DNA of 64,000 nt from CAYSAQ01 sp964429235 (lineage in GTDB: Bacteria > Margulisbacteria > Riflemargulisbacteria > GWF2-35-9 > DYQY01). Position 1 is the stretch's first letter. Each line of letters starts with the position of its first letter. The notes beneath the pieces are model-generated. The model was not told the DNA's origin. It worked only from the letters and a program-made list of their open reading frames with translations, and did not search any database. Location of the stretch: the NCBI GenBank assembly GCA_964429235.1, contig CAYSAQ010000009.1, forward strand, positions 11,113-75,112, given 5' to 3'. Shown here in pieces: positions 23,833 through 35,100 of the stretch. The position numbers and the translations under genes were made by a program.

Positions 23833-24776
23833 TTGATCTTATTTTTTTTCAATTATTAAAGCTTGATCCGGGCAGTAAAACTGTTGATGTAATCCATTTC
23901 TTTGTATATGACACAATAAAAGTATTATTATTGCTTTTTGTAATGATTGGCATAATTGGCTATGTCCGTAGTTATATTCCATTGAGTAAGGTGAAAACAT
24001 GGGTAGAGTCTAGAAATAGGTTTTTAGCACATTTAGCTGCATCAACATTTGGCGCACTTACTCCGTTTTGTTCTTGTTCTTCAATTCCCTTATTTTTATC
24101 TTTTGTAAAAATGAGGATTCCTCTTGGTGTAAGTATGTCTTTTTTGATTACTGCACCTATTTTAAATGAATATTTATTTGTATTAATGTTTGGTTATTTC
24201 GGTTGGAAGATTGCTTTTGTTTATGCATTAAGTGGAATAATGATTGGCGTGTTGGCAGGATTACTTTTAGATAAGTTGAATGTAAAAGAATATATAGTAA
24301 AGGATATGAGAGCAAATACATCTGTTGATTCAAAGGATTTTAAAGGCCAGTATCAACGTTTAGCTTTTAGTTGGGAAGAGGCAACAAGCGTATTAAAGAA
24401 GATTTGGAAATGGGTTCTTGTAGGTGTAGGTATTGGTGCATTTTTGCACGGATATGTTCCTAGTGAGACTATTAGAAGTATTGTTGGTTCTGTCGGTATA
24501 TTTGCAGTCCCAATAGCCGTTATTCTTGGTGTTCCAATGTATGGCAGTTGTGCTGCTATAGTTCCTATCGCCGTGGTATTATTTGAGAAGGGCATGCCTC
24601 TTGGTACAGCATTAGCATTTATGATGGCAGTATCAGCTCTTAGCTTGCCAGAAGCAGTGATTCTTAGAAGAGCTATGAAACTAAAATTCATTGGTATGTT
24701 TTTCTTAATTGTAGCTATAGGGATTATCTTTACCGGTTATTTGTTTAACTTTTTAAGCCCTCTACTTATTCAATAA
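23817..24776 (+). CDS. ArsP/YraQ-family permease (DUF318)
   Basis: 319 residues, about eight membrane segments. Characteristic motifs are LTPFCSCSSIPL (Cys85, Cys87) and GVPMYGSCAAIVPIA in the second half. Family members include ArsP exporters of organic arsenicals, and others are linked to thiol or metal handling. The 16-bp overlap with a cysteine-rich peptide supports a metal or metalloid role. Confidence 0.85.
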   Translation: MLQSIIDLIFFQLLKLDPGSKTVDVIHFFVYDTIKVLLLLFVMIGIIGYVRSYIPLSKVKTWVESRNRFLAHLAASTFGALTPFCSCSSIPLFLSFVKMRIPLGVSMSFLITAPILNEYLFVLMFGYFGWKIAFVYALSGIMIGVLAGLLLDKLNVKEYIVKDMRANTSVDSKDFKGQYQRLAFSWEEATSVLKKIWKWVLVGVGIGAFLHGYVPSETIRSIVGSVGIFAVPIAVILGVPMYGSCAAIVPIAVVLFEKGMPLGTALAFMMAVSALSLPEAVILRRAMKLKFIGMFFLIVAIGIIFTGYLFNFLSPLLIQ

Positions 24777-24783
24777 CCTACGT

Positions 24784-26162
24784 ATGTTACCTGAAAGTAT
24801 TTTTATAAAAAAACTTAGTAGAGAGTTATCCTCAAGAGGTGGAGCTTTGTATTTTGTAGGAGGAGTAGTGAGAGACTTCTTTTTACAGAAAGAAACTAAA
24901 GATATAGATTTAGTAGTCACTGGAATAAATAAAGATGCTTTTGAAAAAATACTTTCTAAACACTGTAAAATCAATCATGTAGGTAAAAGTTTCGGAGTGT
25001 ATAAATGCATAAAAGATAATCTGGATATAGATATCGCATTTCCTAGAAAAGAGATGTCAACGGGAGATAACCATAGAGACTTTGAGGTTGAGTCTGGGCC
25101 TCAAATAACATTAGAAGAAGATTTGTTTCGTAGAGATTTCACTCTAAATTCTATGGCAATGGATGTAAAGACAGGTAACTTGATAGATCCATATGGAGGA
25201 CTTAATGATTTACGAAAAGGGCTTTTAAAACAGCTTTCTGAAAAGAGCATGCAAGAAGATTATTTGAGAGCGCTTAGAGCTATTCAGTTTGTTGCAAGGT
25301 TTGGATTTGATATTGAAGATGAAACATTGCTTAGCATGAATGAACATAAGGGATTACTTGATACTATTTCTAGTGAGAGAGTATCTATAGAGTTAAAGAA
25401 ATTCTTTCAGGGTGTGAATTTTCATAAAGCGATAGGTTATGCTGAATCTTGTGGGTTATTAAAAGAGATAAATGCAGGGCTTAGTGCCAGTCAGTGGTCA
25501 AAGATAGCATGGCTTAACAGAACAGAGGTTTTTGATCCAATAATAGTATTTTCAATGTATTTTAGTATGCAAAACAATCAGGATTTAAAAGATTTATTGC
25601 TTAGCAGAAAGAAGAACCTTCATGTAACTTCAGTGGTTGCTAATATTGAGGGAAATCAGTCTTCTGAAACTGATGTGAAGCTGATGATGTCCAGTTTAGA
25701 AGTAGATTATGAGATATATTTGAGAGTTAAAAAATATTTAGATATTATCCCTGATGATAAATATCAAGAATTACATAATATGTGTCAAAGCATTATAGAG
25801 ACAAATCAACCATATAAATTAAAACAGTTAGCGGTTGATGGAACCGACTTAAAAGAAATTGGATTTTCAGGTATAGAAATTGGGGTTTGCTTAGACAAGA
25901 TGCTTCAAGATGTCATCCGAAATCCACAGAACAACACAAAAGATTTTTTGCTGACCCCCTATCTGCCTTTCCCCCAAGGGANNNNNNNNNNNNNNNNNNN
26001 NNNNNNNNNNNNNNNNNNNNNNNNNNNNNNNNNNNNNNNNNNNNNNNNNNNNNNNNNNNNNNNNNNNNNNNNNNNNNNNNNCAGAACAACACAAAAGATT
26101 TTTTGCTGACCCCCTATCTGCCTTTCCCCCAAGGGAGAGGGTTTAAACAAACCAGTAAATAA
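24784..26162 (+). CDS. cca: CCA tRNA nucleotidyltransferase, interrupted by a scaffold gap
   Basis: Adds or repairs the CCA end of tRNAs. N-terminal nucleotidyltransferase head with VGGVVRDFFL and DIDLVVTG, then RRDFTLNSMAMD, LIDPYGGLNDL and LRALRAIQFVARFGF, all typical. The reading frame enters a 100-N gap at 25982. The 55 bases before and after the gap are identical, so the gap is probably an artefact. Joining them gives a protein of about 400 residues ending PQGRGFKQTSK, with the stop at 26160-26162. Its last 15 or so residues are encoded by a repeat (CCCCCTATCTGCCTTTCCC). The 3' end should be treated as uncertain. Confidence 0.88.
25954..26150. repeat. Repeat sequence on both sides of the gap, reading through the cca 3' end
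   Basis: ACCCCCTATCTGCCTTTCCC and a CCCCCAAGGG hairpin resemble the half repeat at 3538-3578. The stretch occurs at 25955-25981 and again at 26110-26145 because the contig ends overlap. Confidence 0.6.
25982..26081. other. 100-N assembly gap with identical 55-bp flanks
   Basis: Bases 25927-25981 and 26082-26136 are the same 55 bases. The gap therefore probably separates two contigs that overlap, not a real missing segment. Confidence 0.95.
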
Positions 26163-26177
26163 GCAACTAATGAACGA

Positions 26178-26207
26178 TTGAACTACTAATCGTTTGGAAG
26201 GTATAAT
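26178..26207 (+). promoter_or_regulatory. Promoter of the GH13 gene, leaderless type
   Basis: TTGAAC, 18 nt, TATAAT, then 5 nt to the ATG at 26213. No Shine-Dalgarno sequence. Confidence 0.65.
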
Positions 26208-26212
26208 ACCTT

Positions 26213-27499
26213 ATGGCAAAAAAGGGCAGTGTTTTAATATACAATTTATTTCCAAGGTTAGTCGGTCCAATGGCTGACTGGCAAGATCACTTTAAAAGAG
26301 CTAAAAAGATGGGGTTTAATTGGGTTTACATTAATCCATTACAGTATTCAGGATTCTCTGGGAGCCTTTATTCAATTAAAGATTATTACAAAATAAATCC
26401 TATATTTCTTAAAGGCAGAATGTCTGAAGAGAACCAAGTGCATAATATGATTCATCGAGCGCATCTAGCAGGGATGAAAGTTATGTTTGATTTAGTAATA
26501 AACCACACAGCTATAGATTCAGTTTTAGTAGAGCAACATCCAGATTGGTATCAAAGAGGCCCAAGAGGTGGAATAAAAAATCCACAAGTATGGGAAGGTG
26601 ATAAACTAGTTTGCACATGGGGCGATTTAGCTGAGATAGACAATGCAAATTCTTCAGATAAAGAAAAATTATGGAAATATTGGTTAGATCTTATAAGATA
26701 TTTTATTAAGTTAGGTGTAGATGGCTTCCGATGCGATGCCGCATATCAAGTTCCAACAGAGTTGTGGGAATACTTGATTGGAACTATTAGAGAAGAGAAT
26801 AAAAAAATTCAATTTTTTGCTGAAACACTTGGTTGTGAAATCCATGAAGTTGTCGCATTAGGTAGTGCGGGATTTGACTATACTTTTAATAGTTCTAAAT
26901 GGTGGGATTTTAAAGAAGACTGGTGTTTGAAACAATATAAAGAGAACGCTGAGGTAGCTCCATCAATTGCTTTTGCAGAGTCACATGACACTCCAAGATT
27001 AGCAAAAGAGCTTGGTGGTAACGAAGCTGCTATTAAGATGCATTATTTATTTTCTGCGATATACTCTACTGGAGTAATGATGCCAGTAGGTTTTGAATAT
27101 GGGTTCAAGAAAAAGGTTAATGTTGTAAGGACCACTCCTGCTCATTGGGAAGAACCAAAACTAGATTTAGTAGATTTCATAGCAAAGACTAATGCTTTAA
27201 AGAAACAATATAAAGTATTAAGGGAAGATAACCCTATTGAAAGAATAGATGTTGGGAATAGGATGATTTTCGCTATGCTTAAAACATCTAATGATGGTAA
27301 AGAAAAAATGCTTATGCTACTAAATAGGGATATTAAGTCTCATCGTCATGTTAAGGTTAACGTTTCGGAGATATTTGGTGGTGTTAAGTTAAAAGATATT
27401 TATGATATTTCAGTTGAGCATGCATTACCAAAAGTACCACGTGTGTTAGATTATAATCTTAGACCGGCACAGGTTATGTTGTTTTTTGTTCAGAGCTAG
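26213..27499 (+). CDS. GH13 alpha-amylase-family enzyme
   Basis: 428-residue (beta/alpha)8 barrel enzyme. Conserved regions in order: LVINHTAIDS, GVDGFRCDAAYQV with the nucleophile Asp, FFAETLG with the acid/base Glu, and AESHDTPR with the third carboxylate. All three catalytic carboxylates are present. The N-terminus (NLFPRLVGPMADWQDHF, then INPLQYSGFSGSLY) is not that of a secreted amylase and there is no signal peptide, so it probably acts on cytoplasmic maltodextrin or glycogen-type glucans, by hydrolysis or transfer. The exact activity cannot be told. It converges on the YcaO gene with a 26-bp overlap. Confidence 0.85.
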   Translation: MAKKGSVLIYNLFPRLVGPMADWQDHFKRAKKMGFNWVYINPLQYSGFSGSLYSIKDYYKINPIFLKGRMSEENQVHNMIHRAHLAGMKVMFDLVINHTAIDSVLVEQHPDWYQRGPRGGIKNPQVWEGDKLVCTWGDLAEIDNANSSDKEKLWKYWLDLIRYFIKLGVDGFRCDAAYQVPTELWEYLIGTIREENKKIQFFAETLGCEIHEVVALGSAGFDYTFNSSKWWDFKEDWCLKQYKENAEVAPSIAFAESHDTPRLAKELGGNEAAIKMHYLFSAIYSTGVMMPVGFEYGFKKKVNVVRTTPAHWEEPKLDLVDFIAKTNALKKQYKVLREDNPIERIDVGNRMIFAMLKTSNDGKEKMLMLLNRDIKSHRHVKVNVSEIFGGVKLKDIYDISVEHALPKVPRVLDYNLRPAQVMLFFVQS

Positions 27500-28988
27500 T
27501 TTCATCGACATTAACTACTCCCAAACAATTTAACGCTGCAATCATGTCATTTTTTGCATAGTTAGCGAATCTAAGGCTGTTCATATGATCCCTTGGAATC
27601 ATTAATTTATAAATTAGATCATCAGCAACGAAGTCATTAAAATTATTTTGAATCTCATCAAAATCGATATCTTTAATAACTCTTGATAATTCTGAAATAA
27701 GACAATCTTCTTCTTTAGATAATTTAGATAGTTCATCTTTATGTGCAGAATAATATTCTTTTGCTTTTTTATCTAAGCCTGCATTTTTAAATAGTGATGT
27801 AATAATAAAGTGTTGGTTTCTAGCAAATGCAGAAAATTCATCTCCAGGCTTGAATGTTGGGATTAGTAATCTATATACAGGAATTTTCAAGTCAGGATGC
27901 GTTATATTAAGAGCAATAACTTCGTGGCCTTTCTTTTTTAGAATAGAAATAATTTTTTCTGCTTCTTTTTTGAAATCACTATTAGCGATATTATAGCAAT
28001 CTTTTACAGGCACAAGCTCAGCATTATTCATTACTCTGTTAAAATCAATGCTTAGTCTTGTTTGCCAGTGACCGACGGCTAAATCAAAATCCTTAGGAGC
28101 TATTTTTATATATCCTTCCCTGGCTTGAAGGGATTCGGTTATAGCTCTAATCATAGCTTTTTCTGGGTCTGTATGAGCACCATACCCCTGAATCTTTCTA
28201 GTAAAAGAAATTGGCGGATTGTCGTCTATACAATTAGCTACTATAGTACATAAAGGAATACTATTGGAAATATCAAGAAGAGATATTTTTATATTATTGA
28301 TTTTCCCCCATTCTAATAGTTTTAGTAGGTATGGATTTTTAATAGTGGAGTTGTCTATTAATTTTGTTTTCATAGTATATGGCGCAAGCAAGAAGTTATC
28401 AATATGTTCTCTTTCTATTAGCTCGCAAAGACCTTGAGTAATTGCTTCTTCCTTAGTATTACCAGTGGCTAGTCCATTGGATGTATGAAGGAAATCTATG
28501 AAATTAACGGGATAGAGTGTTTCTGTTTTTTTAGTTAGATTATATGCTTCTGTCCAGAATAATGGGATATCTTTTATCAATTCAGCGGTTTCTTCTTTAT
28601 TATCAAAATAGTGAACATTAAAAATATTTTTGTATTCTGGGATTTGGACTATATTAGATAGTTTGTTGTAACTTGCCTTAATAAATCCTTTGGTTTTTGA
28701 AATATTGAAATCTAACCAGCTTTTTCTTTCAAGATATTCCATAATAGCACTTGTCATAGCTTGATATTTTGCTGCTCCCTTGCCATGAGAACTTAATTTT
28801 CCATCACTAAAGTCATATACAGAGTAATAATCATTTGATTCTAGTTCTGTTAAGTTGAAGGTTGTATCTGGGAAAACTTTATGTAATATTCCCCATATTT
28901 TTTTATATGTTTCTTCAGGAGACATGCACTTATCTTGATCTTCTTGGTAAGTTTTTGGGCTTGAGTTAAATATATAAGGATTTTCCAT
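27474..28988 (-). CDS. YcaO-domain protein
   Basis: ATP-dependent YcaO enzymes activate peptide backbone amides (azoline or thioamide formation) or assist RimO in S12 modification. The start is placed at 28988 (MENPYIFNSS); the longer reading from 29072 adds an unlikely Phe-rich stretch. The 504-residue protein has the ATP-site segments SHGKGAAKYQAMTSAIMEYLERKSW, ATGNTKEEAITQGLCELIEREH and GYGAHTDPEKAMIRAITESLQAREG. No partner E1-like protein, TfuA or precursor peptide is seen nearby, so a housekeeping role like that of E. coli YcaO is as likely as a RiPP role. It is divergent from the giant gene. Confidence 0.85.
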   Translation of the reverse strand: MENPYIFNSSPKTYQEDQDKCMSPEETYKKIWGILHKVFPDTTFNLTELESNDYYSVYDFSDGKLSSHGKGAAKYQAMTSAIMEYLERKSWLDFNISKTKGFIKASYNKLSNIVQIPEYKNIFNVHYFDNKEETAELIKDIPLFWTEAYNLTKKTETLYPVNFIDFLHTSNGLATGNTKEEAITQGLCELIEREHIDNFLLAPYTMKTKLIDNSTIKNPYLLKLLEWGKINNIKISLLDISNSIPLCTIVANCIDDNPPISFTRKIQGYGAHTDPEKAMIRAITESLQAREGYIKIAPKDFDLAVGHWQTRLSIDFNRVMNNAELVPVKDCYNIANSDFKKEAEKIISILKKKGHEVIALNITHPDLKIPVYRLLIPTFKPGDEFSAFARNQHFIITSLFKNAGLDKKAKEYYSAHKDELSKLSKEEDCLISELSRVIKDIDFDEIQNNFNDFVADDLIYKLMIPRDHMNSLRFANYAKNDMIAALNCLGVVNVDETSSEQKTT

Positions 28989-29169
28989 GATAATTTCATT
29001 ATAAGCTTGATAAATATCACTTCGCAATAAGAAAAAAAAAAATCTAAAATATATTAAAAAGAGGACATGCAAGATAAAGTAATAAATATACGTTTTATTA
29101 TAAGGATTAATAGAATAAAAGTTTAATCATCGGTATAATAAATATAAGAGTTTTATCTACGAGGGGTTT

Positions 29170-32100
29170 ATGGAAATACAGCAAAATTTTGAGGTAAATA
29201 ATGAACAAGGCATCGGCATTGATGGGCTGGCTGGTGCTGGAGTTGTTGAGCAAAATTATATTAGTGATGATGATATTGAGATTGTAAGTTCTCTCAAAGA
29301 TGATCAATTATCAATATCAAGTGCATCATCAGATAATTCATCAGTAAGAGCAGATATTAAATCTGTTAAGAAAATTCTTTTATCTCAGATTGAGCAAGAA
29401 GAGGGAAACTCCTATATATTAAATGATGATATTATGGCGCTTTTAGAAGCTGGTGCTATAGAAATAGATCAAGCAATTAATGAGTTTTTGCAAGCACAGG
29501 TGGGGCTTGGGCAAGAAGTTAATACATTAATTGATGAATTCAATAATGCTTTAGAGGATTTGATTAAAGATCATGTTTCGCAAATGCAGCAAGAAGAAGA
29601 TGTTGTAAGTGTTTTGGCTAAGATAGTTGACGCTATTGCGGAATTTGGGGTAGTGGATGATTCATTATCTGAAGAAGTTGCTAAGATAGAGGATCAAATT
29701 TTATTTAGTATTGAAAGCTCTAATCCTGTTGTTGAAGAAGAAGTTGATCTTTCAGATGTTTTTACTGCTGAAGTTCCTTTGTTTGAAGATTTTGATGAAG
29801 TTGCTTTTGAAGAAATTATTTCTTCGGTTGAATTAGAAGTTTTAGAAGTTGAAGAAAATATTAATGAGGAAGACGTTGATTCTTATATTTCGCAGAGAGC
29901 TTCTGTAATAGAAAATGCAGAGCAATATGTTGCGGAAAATACTAATGCGGAAATTATAGATGCAATAGAACCAGAAACAGATCAGCCTGACATTCCAGAA
30001 GAACCAAAAGGAGTTGGCAGTCAAGTAATAGAGGCTGCTGTTAGCTTTATAGTAGATCAGATGCAAGAACAAGAAGTTCTCAAAGCGGACTCAACAGAAG
30101 AGGAAGTTGCCCAGGCTATTTACGATTATATTATAGATAACAAATTAGTTTCTTTAGTTGAAGATAATGATGGCTTAGCTAGTTCATTAAAAGAACAAGG
30201 GATTTCAATAGCAGATATGGAAGAAGCAGACATAGTTGCTGTTTTATATAACGCTATTGTTCCTGAATATATTAGCAGAAGAGATGATTTTGCTGTAGAC
30301 GCAAGTCAGTTTGTTATTAAAGACGGTGTTCCTGTTGTTAATGAATCTTTAGAGAGTGCTTCAGATGTTAATGCTTTTGAACAGTTAGTTGCTGTCGCTT
30401 TTGACGGTTCTGAAAATGTTGATATTAGTTCTTTTATCGACAGTACAAATCCTGCTGTTTTAAAGTTGGCTAATCAGCTTAAGAGTCAGAATGTTATTAC
30501 TGATGATATGACAGAAGATGAGATTGCTGTAGCAATATACAATTATGTTTTAGATAACTATGAATATATAAGTGATGATGAATCAGGTCTAGCTTGGCAG
30601 ACTGCTAATAGCACTATTGATAATGGTTACGGTGATTGCGAAGATTTGACTATTTTATATGTAAATCTTTGTTTGGCTGCTGGTATCAGTGAAGAGAAGA
30701 TGCTTATTTATGTTGAAGCAGGGACAGAAGACTCTTCTGGTCACGTAGTTGTCGGGTATACTTCTTCTTCTGGCCAACAATTAGAATTAGATTTAACAAA
30801 AGATATTAGTTTGCAGAGTACGCAAGATTTGAATGTAATTAATCCTAACAAATACATGATGTCATTTTCACAGAATGTTGTGCAATCATATTCTTTCTCT
30901 GGTGAAACAATAATATTTGAAGACCCTGGTTATGTGGACAGTATGTATACTGCTGCAGATAGTTCTGCTGTTCCTGGTTTTAATGATGCAGCAACTACTA
31001 TTTCAGCTGTATTTAATAATTCATATGCTACATATATGGGCCATGTGCAGAACTTAATTAATTATCAAGAAAATTATATATACGATATCCCTCTTGATAT
31101 GTCTGGTGTTGCAGAGGCTCCAGCTGCGTTTATGGCTGGTAATTATATGGATTTTCAGGGTGTCAATTTTGATGCAATGGTTGAGCAGTTCCTTGCAATT
31201 AAGATTCAGATATATATTATGATGGCCTGCATAATCTTATTTAATGAGATTATGTCAGTTAAGACAATGTTAATTAATTTTTTGTTTGATTATCAGTACG
31301 AAGTAGAAAATGTTCTTTCATCTCAAAGAGTCTCAAATAGTTTGTCTAGTGCTGTTGGCCAATTAGATCAGTTAATATCAAATGCATTAGCTGATGTTCA
31401 GGCACATAATCAAGACGCATATGAATATAATCAAGCAGAAATAGCAAGAATAGCAAAAGAAGAGGCTAGTAAAGTAGATTCTAAGAAGGCAGATGCTTAT
31501 GAAAATATGTTAGTTTCTGCTGGAAATTTAGAGCTGACAATACAATATAATGGCGTGAATGACTCGATGTTAACTGCTTGTGAGGTAGCTATTAAGAGGC
31601 TATCAGAAGTTACTAATGATTGGGAGAATGACCATATTTGGCAAAAGGTTTTAGATGGACGGAGTGTTGATAGTAATCTTCAGATTTCGGCTGAATTTGA
31701 CACAATGGTTATGAGTGAACAGTCAAAATATGCTCTAGACACTGCAACAATGGATGTTTCTAGTTTAGTATTGAAAGTTTTATTTGGGATAGACTCCAGA
31801 GATGGTGATCGCGCTAATATTGCTAGTATTTCTGCAGCATTTCGTTCTGCTGAAAAAGCGTGGATTACACGATATTCTAATTTTTTAAAAGTTGAAAAAC
31901 AGCTGGGCGAACAGATAAAACTGGCACAAAAACAATATGAAGATGCTAAGAGAGTATGGGATTCTGTTAAAGATGGGCCAGGTTTTTTTGGGTCAATTTT
32001 AGGGATTATTGTTATGGTTATTGTTGTTGTTGTTGCAGTTGTTATTACAGCAGCTACAACTGGTGCAGGAGCAGCTCTTGCGGTTGGATTGATTGGTCTA

Positions 32101-35100
32101 GCAATAGGTGCTGGTCTTTATACAAATGCAATGTTGCAGTATCAAAAAGATATTTTAGAAACAATGGAGTATAACTTAGAAAATGATATTTCATTAAATT
32201 ATGACTTATTAACACTTGATTGGACTGAGCCCATGTATGGGGGTAGAAGAGAGGTTGGAGAAATTCTTTCATTAGATAATTCTGCCGTTAATATGGGCAA
32301 TCAGCTAGATAATCTTGTCTCTAATGCTTGGGGGTTAGTTACAAACATGAGTAACACTGGGCAAATAGATGATTTAAATGCTCAATTGATGGGTATCCAA
32401 TGTATGTTGCTTGCGATGTTAGCTATAGTTGACGCCATGGCAGATGCTAGAGGTGCCGTTATGCAAGTTCTTTTTAATGTACAGACTAAGGTTGATATGA
32501 TGCAAGTATTGCAAACCTGGGTAAATGGTACATTTGCTAATATCAATTCTGCTTTCGATTATAATTCTTCCATGCTTTTTTCTCAGGCACAGGAACATAA
32601 TCGTAAGCTACAAGTAGAAATGCAGTTAAAGGATATTAAGGAACAAATTAGCATGGTTAATAGTGCAATAACGAGGAATATTGTTTCTACCGTTGTTTCT
32701 GTTGCTGCAATAGCTACCGTTGCCGTAGGTGGATGGTGGCTGATTATTGCAGTTGTAGGTGCGCTGATTCAAATTTGGAATACATTGCAACAAATGGAAG
32801 AAGCTGCAGATTATTATCAGTTTGCTAAGGATTTGTATGAAGAATATAAGGATCAATTTTCAGTAGGCCCTTCCTTTTTTGTTCCTGAGTGGTTATATGA
32901 CGGAATGGATGACGATGATTCTAATATGGGTGTGCTGTTTACAGGCTTAAACAGAGCAATGAGCGGAGCGCTTAACGCAAGCAATGATAATATTACTAAT
33001 TTCTTATCACAGATGTTTGCTATATTAGCTATATCTACATCAATGCAAGAAGCAAGGTCTATTATTATATCACTATTATTTGGTGTTAGTACTGGTAGCC
33101 AATCAAAATTTGTATTATCTGGTTTTCAGGCTTTTGGTAGCTATGCAATGACAATGGATAGTTTAAGGTCTCAGCGTGCACAACTATCGATGCAAGTAGA
33201 AAAAATATTAACAGATGCCCTTTTAAATATTCAAAAAGCTAAAGATAGCATGAATACCGCCAATAAACATGGTTGGATAAGTATTGGATTATCAGTTATA
33301 TCTATAGTGTGTTCTGCACTCCAAACGATTGAAAAAATCGCAGAGTTTATTCAAGTATTACAAGCTATTGTTACAATTTTGCAGGCGCTTAATAGTATTA
33401 TGCAGTCTTTAGCAAAAGTTGGTGATGCAGAAGCGCATTTAGAAAGAATGCAGGATACATATGAAAAGATGTTTGGCTTTAATATGGAGCAGTTACAAGC
33501 AGGTGGTACTAACAGTGCTTTAACATCTTCAGCATTTGAGCTAGTCAACAACCATGCCTCTGGTATGATCAAGCCTTCAGCAGGAGGTCGTGTTACTTAT
33601 GATCCTTCTGTAGCAGCAGCTGCTAGAAATGCGATTAAGAATTGGCAGAGAATGTGGACAGCACAGATAGCAATAGCACAGTCTGTCGCAGAGGCTAAGC
33701 AATCAGTAATGTCCATGATGTTTAGGACACCGTCAACTGTTGAAAACTTTCAGCTTACTGCAGCTGTAGTGCAGTTTCAGTCCCAAGCAATGCAGATCGC
33801 TCTTAGTTTGGCAGTTGCACTTGCTAAAATGCAAGTTTCTGCCTGGAATGCTATAACTGCTCAGCAAGAGAATATTGCAGCTATGGAAGCAGCCAATATA
33901 GTTACTTTTGCATTTGCAGCATTGCAAATGGTTGGAGGTGTTCTTCAATTAGGAGATGCTATTAAAGTTGATACAGGTGAATTTAAAGTGGATGCTACAG
34001 GTGCAGAGGTATTGGATGCTAATGGAGCGAAAACACCAATTACAGAGGGCTTATCTACAAGTATGTTTAGCCTTGATACAGTTGCCGGGACATTCATATC
34101 TACATTATTGACTGGATATGAAGGAGGGGGTATAAGCGCTGGTCAAAATGCGTCAGAAACAGACGTAAAAGCAGCAGCTTTTAAATCTGTCTTAACTTCA
34201 GTTGTTGCAAAATTATTAAGGTCAATTATTCAGGAATTATTAACAGAGTATATGGAAAAGCAAGCTAGGGAAGACTTTCGTTCTAGTGCAGAGGGTAAGG
34301 CTGATAAAGCCTTTGGCAAGGCAGCAAATGTTGAAAACAATAAGTCTTGGTCAAATAAGGTAGTTAGCAATGCTAAAGTTGCTGAAACTAGTTCTTATAA
34401 TAGACAACTTAGTTCAAGAAGCAAGCAAATGTATGATGCTATGCTTCAAAGTGCAATGAGTTCTTTGATAGATGTAATGGAATCAGCTATGGTAAATATC
34501 GATGCAATTTCTTCTACTTCTTCATCGTCTCCTGATGCTGTTGATGCAAGTCCAGAAACCGCACAACCTGCAACAACAGTTAATCCAGCAACAACAGTAG
34601 TGTCAACAACAGGTGGAGAATCAGTAGTAGTTGGAGATGCACCAGCAATGCAAGCGCCAGCAGTGCAAGCGCCAGCAGTGGAAACACCAAAAGATACTAA
34701 CGCAACTACAACTCCAAAGGCAGACGCAATGGACTTTTCTAAGCCTTTAAATAGGCTAAGACTTAGTTTGATTGTGTCTTTAGTAAAAAGCCAAGTTTCA
34801 GAAGCAATTTCGATGAGAGCCAAAATAGCACAACAAATAAGTTCTGCTAGTACAGGCACTTCGCAGGGTGCAAATTTTGTATCAGCTATTAGTGGTGGGA
34901 TGAATGCAAATCCAACGCAGCATTTACAGAGTGCAATTAACCAAACAATAGAGTTAGTTAGTAATTCGTATACCAATACAAAAATTGCAGATTTCTTAGA
35001 AGATAAATTTGATTTCTTGAAGCCTACTGTAGATGCTACTGCTGATAAGCCTAAGCAGACACAGGCACAGACATCAAGCGAAGCCACTGCTGAATTTAAT

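Noticed and set aside
25887..26162. Open frames read through the run of N
   Set aside because: They arise from undetermined bases and the duplicated flanks; the only real gene is cca.
28989..29072. Longer N-terminus of the YcaO protein
   Set aside because: The added residues are a Phe-rich stretch from AT-rich non-coding sequence between divergent genes; MENPYIF at 28988 is the better start.
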